Made by a program: the position numbers and the translations under genes. From Bacteroidia bacterium (lineage in GTDB: Bacteria; Bacteroidota; Bacteroidia; Flavobacteriales_E; Vicingaceae), in contig JAUHYR010000022.1 in assembly GCA_030426475.1 (NCBI GenBank), forward strand, positions 1 to 35,114: a stretch of DNA of 35,114 nucleotides, given 5' to 3'. The notes below the pieces were generated by a model that made no database searches, was not told the origin of the DNA, and worked only from the letters and a program-made list of their open reading frames with translations. This document shows, piece by piece, positions 6,920 through 13,351 of the stretch (position 1 is its first letter; every line of letters begins with the position of its first letter).

Positions 6920-9142
6920 CTATTTCTTTTGAACAGGTGCTTCAGGTATTAGCGGAATATTTCCTATTCCTGCTCTTTGATAGTTTGGTTTCACTAATTT
7001 CATTTCGTCAATCAAATGAGTTGCTCCGGCATATTTATCAATGATAAATAATACATATCTGATATCGCAGGTAATGTTTCTGCACATGTCAGGGTCGTAC
7101 ATAATATCGCTCATGGTTCCTTCCCAGTTTCTATCAAAATTACAGCCCAATAAGTTGCCGTAGGCATCAATCACCGGACTTCCCGAATTACCACCTGTAG
7201 TATGATTTGAGCCTGTAAAGCAAACTCTTAATTCACCGTCAACGGCATATTGCCCGTAATCTTTATTTTTATGTAGTTCTAAAATTTTTGCAGGTAAATC
7301 AAACTCCTCATCTCCGGGAACATATTTTTCTATTACTCCGTCAAGGGTAGTATAGTTTAAGTATTTTACACCGTCTCTTGGTTCATAGTCATCTACTTTG
7401 CCATAGGTTACTCTTAGTGTGCTGTTAGCATCAGGGTAAAGTCTTTTTTCAGGATAGATAGCCATTATGGCTTCTAAATATTTTCTGTTTAATATTTCGA
7501 GTTTTACTTCTTTATTTTCAATACCCGGTTTTACGTTGTTAGTGTAATTGTCAAAACAACTGGTCATTGTTTGCCATGCCATGTCAGCTTTTAATTTTTT
7601 AACCGTTTTTTGATTTAAGTTGTCTATTAAATCATTTATTTTTTCAGGGTTTGAAAAAGCAGATTTATCGTATAGTTTATTGGCGTAAGCCTCATAGCTG
7701 CCTTTATATTTTGTTTGTACCGTATTAAAAAAGTCAGGCTCTAAACTATTAAAGTCATTATCATATTTGGTAAATAATGCAATGAATAATTTTTTGTCGG
7801 TAGGTAAATGATAATCCTTAAAGTGTGCTTTTACATGACGTTTTAAATTTTCTTTATCACTTTCAGAAAGTTCATTTCCGCTTTCTAACTTAGAAACGGC
7901 ATCTCTAAATCTACTGGAAAAACGGATGATTTCCACTGAACGCCAGCATACTTCAATAAAGTAGTTATAAGCTAGTTCGTATTGCTCACTTTCTTTATAA
8001 GTTTTTTCAAATTCTGGCAATAGAATTTCATATTCTTCTTTCCATTTTTTATTGGAATTAATTTTTGCCAAAAAGTCTGCTTCTCTTTCTTTTTTTATTT
8101 GTACACCGTTAATTCTGTGAATACCCCTGTTTTCTCCTTGCCATTTTTTCCAATAGTTAGCTGTTCCGGCATATTTTGCAGCGTATTTTATTTTTACTTC
8201 ATCATCAGCCATCATATCTTTCCACATAATATCCAGCGCAACATCTCTTATGGCAATACTTGCAGGATTAATAACATTTACAATTTGATCAACTGCAAAT
8301 GAGCTAAGGTACTCTTGCGTCCTTCCGGGAAACCCATAAACCATAGTAAAATCTCCTTTCTCCCCACCGGTAAGCGAAATAGGAAAGAAGTGTTTTGGTT
8401 TGTAAGGAACATTATCGGGTGAATATTCTGCAGGTTTGTTGTCTTTATCGGCATAAATTCTAAAAAGAGAAAAATCGCCTGTATGTCTTGGCCACATCCA
8501 GTTGTCGGTATCACCGCCAAATTTACCAATTGAAGAAGGCGGAGCGCCTACTAAACGAATGTCTTTAAATGTTTCTGTTACGAATAAATAATATTCGTTT
8601 CCGGCAAAGAATGGTCTGATGTAAGCATCGTAGTGAGTGTCTTTGGTTGATAACGAAACAACTTTTTTAGAGTTTTCTACTATTTTCATGTAGCGCGCAC
8701 CTTCTTCCATATCATCACTAACTCCCGCTAATACTTGTTTGGTTACATTTTCAATTCTGACAATAAAAGTGGCTGTTAATCCTTCGTTAGGAAGTTCATC
8801 TGCTTTTTTCATTGCCCAAAAACCATTCGTTAGTAAGTCATTTTTTACGGAACTATGTTTTTGAATTTGTCCATATCCGCAGTGATGATTAGTTAATAAT
8901 AATCCTTCTCCTGAAATAACTTCACCCGTACAAAATCCGCCAAAAGAAACTATGGCATCTTTTAGGCTTCCTTTTTCTACTGAATACAAGTCTTCTGCGG
9001 TTAATTTTAATCCCATTTTTTGCATTTCAGCTTCATTCAACTGTCCTAATAATAAAGGAATCCACATTCCTTCGGTAGCAAATGTTCCGGTGATTAAATA
9101 AAATATTGAAATAATAATCAATCCTGCTTTTTTCATCTTCAT
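6920..9142 (-). CDS. S46 family dipeptidyl-peptidase, DPP11-like (Asp/Glu-specific)
   Basis: A 740-aa secreted or periplasmic serine exopeptidase that releases dipeptides from the N-terminus of oligopeptides. A signal peptide covers residues 1-23. The chymotrypsin-like triad is visible: His87 in TNHHCGYG, Asp223 in WPRHTGDFS and Ser653 in GGNSGSPV; an alpha-helical cap lies between about 300 and 580. Arg671 in NFDRNWEG lies 18 residues after the catalytic Ser, the same spacing as Ser655/Arg673 in Porphyromonas gingivalis DPP11, where that Arg recognises acidic P1 residues; DPP7 has Gly there. Hence DPP11-type specificity is inferred. The ATG at 9142 (MKMKK) is chosen over a TTG at 9175 that lies upstream of a TATCTTTG promoter element. 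It runs directly into the TauE-like gene. Confidence 0.88.
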   Translation of the reverse strand: MKMKKAGLIIISIFYLITGTFATEGMWIPLLLGQLNEAEMQKMGLKLTAEDLYSVEKGSLKDAIVSFGGFCTGEVISGEGLLLTNHHCGYGQIQKHSSVKNDLLTNGFWAMKKADELPNEGLTATFIVRIENVTKQVLAGVSDDMEEGARYMKIVENSKKVVSLSTKDTHYDAYIRPFFAGNEYYLFVTETFKDIRLVGAPPSSIGKFGGDTDNWMWPRHTGDFSLFRIYADKDNKPAEYSPDNVPYKPKHFFPISLTGGEKGDFTMVYGFPGRTQEYLSSFAVDQIVNVINPASIAIRDVALDIMWKDMMADDEVKIKYAAKYAGTANYWKKWQGENRGIHRINGVQIKKEREADFLAKINSNKKWKEEYEILLPEFEKTYKESEQYELAYNYFIEVCWRSVEIIRFSSRFRDAVSKLESGNELSESDKENLKRHVKAHFKDYHLPTDKKLFIALFTKYDNDFNSLEPDFFNTVQTKYKGSYEAYANKLYDKSAFSNPEKINDLIDNLNQKTVKKLKADMAWQTMTSCFDNYTNNVKPGIENKEVKLEILNRKYLEAIMAIYPEKRLYPDANSTLRVTYGKVDDYEPRDGVKYLNYTTLDGVIEKYVPGDEEFDLPAKILELHKNKDYGQYAVDGELRVCFTGSNHTTGGNSGSPVIDAYGNLLGCNFDRNWEGTMSDIMYDPDMCRNITCDIRYVLFIIDKYAGATHLIDEMKLVKPNYQRAGIGNIPLIPEAPVQKK

Positions 9143-9158
9143 CAATTTTTGAGTTCTA

Positions 9159-9166
9159 CAAAGATA
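9159..9166 (-). promoter_or_regulatory. Candidate promoter -7 element for the S46 peptidase unit
   Basis: CAAAGATA on the plus strand reads TATCTTTG on the minus strand, an exact TAnnTTTG match, 16 bp before the chosen ATG at 9142. A clear TTG -33 element at the usual 17-23 bp spacing was not found. Confidence 0.5.
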
Positions 9167-9216
9167 AAATAACAAAAAGACTATATTTTCCGCTCATCAC
9201 ATTCTTTAAAAAGTAT

Positions 9217-9224
9217 TAGCTTTG
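9217..9224 (+). promoter_or_regulatory. Candidate promoter -7 element for the 9243-11874 gene cluster
   Basis: TAGCTTTG matches TAnnTTTG exactly and lies 18 bp before the ATG at 9243. It is divergent from the S46 promoter element 50 bp away. No good -33 TTG is seen. Confidence 0.45.
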
Positions 9225-9242
9225 TTGTATAAAATATGATTA

Positions 9243-9647
9243 ATGACGGCTTCTGAACAAATATTAGAACTTGCTGATTTACAAAAGCAAATAGAAAGCA
9301 TAATTGGCAGCGATGCTACTCAGGTAATTTTTGATTATCATGAAAAAGAGGGGATAGTATCTTTAGATGTAATTACTGTAAATCCCAGACACAGACAATC
9401 GTTTTTGTTTCACTCTGTTGAGGGAACTAATAAGTTAGATGCATTGAAAAAGATACTAGAATATGTAAAAACATATAAAGAAAAGGAAAACTCATATACT
9501 ATCCAGTGGTGTTTGAGAGGGTCGGAAGAATTGCAAACGTCTTACTTTCGTTCAAAAAATATTTTAGAAGCGATAAATAAGCTTCAGTACGGAAGAGAAC
9601 CTAATTCTATTCAAATATTTAGTGTGGTATTGAATCCAATTTCATAA
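9243..9647 (+). CDS. Conserved small protein of unknown function
   Basis: A 134-aa soluble protein without signal peptide or membrane segment. It alternates helices and strands (QILELADLQKQIESIIG, QVIFDYHEKEGIVSLDV, HSVEGTNKLDALKKILEYV, YTIQWCLRG, IQIFSVVLNPIS). I do not recognise a named family. The stop codon overlaps the start of the thioesterase gene by one base (TAATG), so the two are very likely translated in a coupled way. The pairing with an acyl-thioesterase and a membrane phosphotransferase-fold enzyme hints at an envelope or lipid-linked role, but nothing in the sequence proves it. Confidence 0.7.
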   Translation: MTASEQILELADLQKQIESIIGSDATQVIFDYHEKEGIVSLDVITVNPRHRQSFLFHSVEGTNKLDALKKILEYVKTYKEKENSYTIQWCLRGSEELQTSYFRSKNILEAINKLQYGREPNSIQIFSVVLNPIS

Positions 9648-10042
9648 TGTCAAAAACAAAAATTCAAATTCGGTTTTCAGATATTGATGTAATGGGGCAT
9701 GTAAATAATGCTATCTACTTAAATTACTTTGAACAAGCCAGAATGGAGTTTTTTTCTCAGTTTATTCCAAAGGATTGGGATTGGTACAAAAACGGACTTT
9801 TATTAGCCAAAAATGAAATTGAATATTTTTTTCCTATAGCTCTTAACGATGAAATTTATATTGAAACCAAGTGCATCAAAATTGGCAACAAAAGCTTTGA
9901 CTTAGAATATAATTTGTTTAAAGGAGATAAACTTTGCTGTAAGGGCAAATCAGTATTGGTTTGTTTTGATTATACTATTAAGCAAACCATAAACATACCT
10001 ACTGAATGGTTGGAGCATTTAAATACATTAAAAATAGCTTAG
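9647..10042 (+). CDS. Acyl-CoA thioesterase, hot-dog fold (4HBT/YbgC-FadM family)
   Basis: A 131-aa cytoplasmic hot-dog enzyme expected to hydrolyse acyl-CoA thioesters. The N-terminal block RFSDIDVMGHVNNAIYLNYF is the family hallmark; Asp14 corresponds to the catalytic Asp17 of 4-hydroxybenzoyl-CoA thioesterase. The central helix (EQARMEFF) and beta strands (IEYFFPIALNDEIYIETK, SFDLEYNLF, CKGKSVLVCFD) complete the fold, and the length is typical. It overlaps the preceding gene by one base and the following gene by 37 bases. The precise acyl substrate cannot be deduced. Confidence 0.87.
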   Translation: MSKTKIQIRFSDIDVMGHVNNAIYLNYFEQARMEFFSQFIPKDWDWYKNGLLLAKNEIEYFFPIALNDEIYIETKCIKIGNKSFDLEYNLFKGDKLCCKGKSVLVCFDYTIKQTINIPTEWLEHLNTLKIA

Positions 10043-11874
10043 TATTAAATTTTATTGCTCATTACTTTTTGTGGGTGATAGTTTTTTTAATCAGCCGAAT
10101 TGTTTTTTTGTTGTATCATTTTTCGGATGTATCAAATGACTCTTTTTCAGAAATAATATATTCCATATTTATTGGATTGAAACTTGACTTTTCAGCGGCA
10201 GTTTATTTTTCTGCGATACCCTTTTTATTTCTGCTTTTGCTTTATGCATTTAATTTTTCTTTCATTAAAAAGATGCTACTTGCGTATTACTTTATTGTTG
10301 GTTTTGCTTTAGGATTATTAATTTTTTCCGAATTAGAGCTTTATTCGGCATGGGGATATAAAATGCATTATAAGGTATTAAAACATTTAGCAAATCCTTC
10401 TGAGGTATTTGGCACGGCTAGTTTTATGCAAATTGTTTTAGGTTTTGCCGGAGCTCTTATTTACGGTGGAGGATTATTAATTATTTCGAACAGAATTACC
10501 GGGTTTGCCAGTAAGTTTAGCTGGAAAGAAGTAATCACATATTTCACGGTTATTCCCATTATTTTATTTATAGCGTTGAGAGGTGGATTAAATCAAATTC
10601 CAGTACAAGTAGGAGATGTATTTTACTCTAAAAACAATACGCTGAATTATGCGGCAACTAATTCTGTGTGGTATTTTGGGCACAGTATACTAGAAAATAC
10701 GAGTGATATAGATGAAAGTAAATATCAGTTTTACTCTCATGAAGAAGCAAAATCTATCGTTAATGATATTTATAAATGTTCAGATGATAGTATTTCCTCT
10801 CCTCTAAAATCTAATCGTCCAAATATCGTTTACATTATTTTAGAAAGCTGGACAGCGGATCTTATTGAAGTTTTGGGTGGTGAAAAACGAGTTACTCCGT
10901 TTTTTAATTCTCTTTCGGAAGAAGGTATATTGTTTACCAACTTTTATGCAAGCGGAGAACGTTCTGATCAAGGAATTGCAACAATATTAAGTGGATTTCC
11001 GGCACAGCCTACTACATCTATTATTAGCCAGACTTCAAAGTATGAAAAACTTCCATGCGTCAATAGAGATTTTAAAAGTCAAGGATATTCTTCTCTGTTC
11101 GTTTTTGGCGGGCAATTGAATTATGGAAATATTAAAAGCTATTTAGTGTATAACCAATTTGACAAATTAGTTGAGGAAAGTGATTTTGATGCAGAGGACA
11201 ATTTGCATGGAAAATTAGGTTGGCAAGATGAAGTTGTGTTTCCAAGGTTTTTAAGTGAAATAAACGAATTAAAAGAGCCATTTTTTGCTAATGTATTTAC
11301 ACTTTCTACTCATGAACCATTTGATATTCCTAAAAACAATTTTATTGACTGGAAAGGAGAATATCCCGATTATATAAACGCTGCTTATTATGCTGATAGT
11401 TGTTTAAAGTACTTTTTTGAGCAAGCTAAAAAGCAAGAGTGGTATCAAAATACGTTATTTATTTTGGTAGCCGATCACGGTCATCATTCTCATAAAAAGC
11501 ATGATTTCTTTTCTCCTGAATATCGAAAAATCCCTTTGTTATTGGTTGGAGATGTTCTTCAAGATACATTGAAAGGAGTGAAGATTAATGTTGCTAAATC
11601 ACAATCAGATATTTCTGCTTCTATACTTAGTTTTATGGGAATGGACAATTCTCAATATATCTATAGTAAAAACCTTTTAGATACTAACTGTAATTCATTT
11701 GCCTACTACAGCCATATTAACGGGTTTGGCTGGGTAGAAGAAGATGGTTATATGGTTTATAATATAATGACCGAAAAATATTTACATTCTTCATCAGAGG
11801 AGTTTGAAAAGAAAAATTCTCAAAAAGGGAAGGCCTATTTACAAGTTTTAATGGATGATTATTTTAGAAAGTGA
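10006..11874 (+). CDS. LTA synthase family (sulfatase-fold) membrane protein
   Basis: A 622-aa inner-membrane enzyme: about five membrane segments in residues 14-190, then an extracytoplasmic alkaline-phosphatase/sulfatase-fold domain from ~270. Metal-site and active-site signatures are NIVYIILESW (Glu280), ASGERSDQG (Ser320 as likely nucleophile, where LtaS has Thr) and LVADHGHHS with Asp and His ligands. Gram-negative members transfer phosphoglycerol or phosphoethanolamine-type groups or hydrolyse phosphodiesters on envelope glycans or lipids; the substrate here is unknown. The only plausible Met start lies 37 bp inside the thioesterase gene; the next in-frame Met would cut off membrane segments. 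The TGA stop abuts the stop codon of the convergent siaC-like gene with no bases between. Confidence 0.85.
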   Translation: MVGAFKYIKNSLVLNFIAHYFLWVIVFLISRIVFLLYHFSDVSNDSFSEIIYSIFIGLKLDFSAAVYFSAIPFLFLLLLYAFNFSFIKKMLLAYYFIVGFALGLLIFSELELYSAWGYKMHYKVLKHLANPSEVFGTASFMQIVLGFAGALIYGGGLLIISNRITGFASKFSWKEVITYFTVIPIILFIALRGGLNQIPVQVGDVFYSKNNTLNYAATNSVWYFGHSILENTSDIDESKYQFYSHEEAKSIVNDIYKCSDDSISSPLKSNRPNIVYIILESWTADLIEVLGGEKRVTPFFNSLSEEGILFTNFYASGERSDQGIATILSGFPAQPTTSIISQTSKYEKLPCVNRDFKSQGYSSLFVFGGQLNYGNIKSYLVYNQFDKLVEESDFDAEDNLHGKLGWQDEVVFPRFLSEINELKEPFFANVFTLSTHEPFDIPKNNFIDWKGEYPDYINAAYYADSCLKYFFEQAKKQEWYQNTLFILVADHGHHSHKKHDFFSPEYRKIPLLLVGDVLQDTLKGVKINVAKSQSDISASILSFMGMDNSQYIYSKNLLDTNCNSFAYYSHINGFGWVEEDGYMVYNIMTEKYLHSSSEEFEKKNSQKGKAYLQVLMDDYFRK

Positions 11875-12240
11875 TTAAATAGCTTCGACTTTAAAGGGAA
11901 GGTCAAAAAAGGTACTAAATTCTTGCCCTTTTGCTTTAATCAAATCATCTCCTTTATCATATTTCCATACTATAAGAATGTTTTTACCATTTTGGTGAAA
12001 AGTTTCTAAGGAAGATATGAGGTTAATCAGTTGTTTGGTCGATGCAGAATTAAAGTACTCTAAGTCAATTTCAAAACGAACTACTGAGGTTGACTTTTCA
12101 ATAAATGAGTAAGTACTTTTAAAAATAGGGTTAAAAAAACTTATGGCATTTTCAGGAAAAGCTCTTCCCTTTAATGAAATTTTTGATTCACTTTCATTAA
12201 TTAAGAATTCAGGAGTTTCTTCTGTGGCTTCTATTTTCAT
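11875..12240 (-). CDS. siaC-like: SiaC-like regulatory phosphoprotein (DUF1987)
   Basis: A 121-aa protein of the SiaC/DUF1987 family, a small STAS-like partner-switching protein. Typical family blocks are visible: EFLINESESKISLKGRAFPEN near the N-terminus, FEIDLEYFNSASTKQLINL in the middle and ILIVWKYDKGDDLIKAKGQEF towards the end. In Pseudomonas aeruginosa SiaC is phosphorylated on Thr68 by the kinase SiaB and dephosphorylated by the phosphatase SiaA; the dephosphorylated form binds and activates the diguanylate cyclase SiaD. Thr68 is present here at exactly that residue number in NSASTK, with Ser65 and Ser67 next to it. Its ATG overlaps the TAA of the siaB-like gene (TAATG), so the two are made together. 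No siaD gene is nearby. Confidence 0.88.
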   Translation of the reverse strand: MKIEATEETPEFLINESESKISLKGRAFPENAISFFNPIFKSTYSFIEKSTSVVRFEIDLEYFNSASTKQLINLISSLETFHQNGKNILIVWKYDKGDDLIKAKGQEFSTFFDLPFKVEAI

Positions 12241-13319
12241 TAGTTCATCGAAAAACTTACCGCTAAGTTATAAATAAAATTATTGTCTTCGTTTTCACTA
12301 CTCTTAAAATCAAACTTGATATTGTTTTTCCCTGCATTTTTAATGATTTCTATTAAACCTACTTTGGAAGAAATTTGATTTGAGGGAAGGATAGTTTTTA
12401 ATCGTTTCTTATATAAATCACCTAAGCTTTCTTCGTCTAATGAAATCAGATAATTGAATTCATTTTCTAATTCTGGTTTTATGGAGCCGGATACTAAGTT
12501 GGAAAATTCAATAACAAGATTATTATCATGTTCCTTTATAGTGAATGTGCCTTCTTTCTTATTTTCTTTTTCTAATGAATGTCTAGAAATATTTTGGAGT
12601 GCTTCAATTGCCACTAAGTACATTTTTTTACTATTACTTTTTGAAAAGTTGGACGGTAGGTAGTTAGCCTCAACTATACTTAGAATAGGTAGAATGGTAT
12701 TTTGTTTAAAATCACCTTTGTAAAAAAACAATGTGTTTTTTGCCAGCATTTTAGAGTATATTTTTTTAAAGTTAAAAATTAATTCGTTTGATGTACTTTC
12801 TTCATCTTCATTTGATAAGTTAAGAGTAGTTAAAAAATGAAATAAATAGTCTCCGGATTCTGATTCAGTAAAGTCAAAAATGAGTTTGTTGTTAGTTTTT
12901 CTGGCTATTTCTATTAGCCCTAGTCCTGCTCCACCTTTGTCAGATATTTCTGAATTTTCAAGTTCTTTTAAATACATTTTCTTTAATTCATCTTTATCCA
13001 GTTCATTAATGGTTGAAATAGCATTTTCAATTTTTTGTACTTTTTCTTTCTTGATTAAGTTAATTGAAAAAATATAAAAAACATTTCCAGCCTTTTTTAG
13101 GAGAAAAAAATCATTATTTTCTATTTTCTCCAAGTTATCTGAATGCCTAATTACATTTTGGAAACATTCAGCTATAAGAAATGATATTTTCCTATTGCTT
13201 TTCCCTGATTGTAAATTACTTGCCTGATTACTAGAAAGGTCAATTAAAAGGTTGGTTATTTTGTCATCAAATTGCCCTAAATAGGCTAAATTAAAATCAT
13301 CTTGATTGTTAAGATTCAT
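12240..13319 (-). CDS. siaB-like: Tandem SiaB-like protein kinase (two DUF6272/HATPase-like domains, second degenerate)
   Basis: A 359-aa protein, about twice the length of single-domain SiaB (~180 aa). Domain 1 (~1-170) has an ATP-binding N-box, AECFQNVIRHS (Glu51, Asn55, His59), and a glycine box, DKGGAGLGLIEIARK (127-141). Domain 2 (~180-359) repeats the pattern with the N-box IEALQNISRHS (Glu239, Asn243, His247), but the matching segment ISSKVGLIEIIKN (316-328) has lost all but one glycine. Related spacing (N-box to G-box ~75 residues in both) and the shared GLIEI and F/KFDF ends show the halves are homologous. Domain 1 is probably the active Ser/Thr kinase for SiaC and domain 2 a regulatory or dimer-like partner (inference). 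The ATG at 13319 is preferred to the TTG just before it. It starts 32 bp from the divergent phosphatase gene. Confidence 0.82.
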   Translation of the reverse strand: MNLNNQDDFNLAYLGQFDDKITNLLIDLSSNQASNLQSGKSNRKISFLIAECFQNVIRHSDNLEKIENNDFFLLKKAGNVFYIFSINLIKKEKVQKIENAISTINELDKDELKKMYLKELENSEISDKGGAGLGLIEIARKTNNKLIFDFTESESGDYLFHFLTTLNLSNEDEESTSNELIFNFKKIYSKMLAKNTLFFYKGDFKQNTILPILSIVEANYLPSNFSKSNSKKMYLVAIEALQNISRHSLEKENKKEGTFTIKEHDNNLVIEFSNLVSGSIKPELENEFNYLISLDEESLGDLYKKRLKTILPSNQISSKVGLIEIIKNAGKNNIKFDFKSSENEDNNFIYNLAVSFSMN

Positions 13320-13330
13320 CAATAATTATA

Positions 13331-13338
13331 TATCTTTA
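13331..13338 (+). promoter_or_regulatory. Candidate -7 element for the SpoIIE phosphatase gene
   Basis: TATCTTTA matches five of six fixed positions of TAnnTTTG (final A for G). A TTG at 13306-13308, inside the start of the siaB-like gene, is 22 bp upstream, within the usual -33 spacing. An opposing TACCTTTA lies on the minus strand at 13344-13351. AT-richness makes both uncertain. Confidence 0.25.
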
Positions 13339-13351
13339 GTGTTTAAAGGTA

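Noticed and set aside
10006-10042. Frameshift between the thioesterase and LTA-synthase-like genes
   Set aside because: Both proteins are complete by family length; the 37-bp overlap is a normal though long gene overlap.
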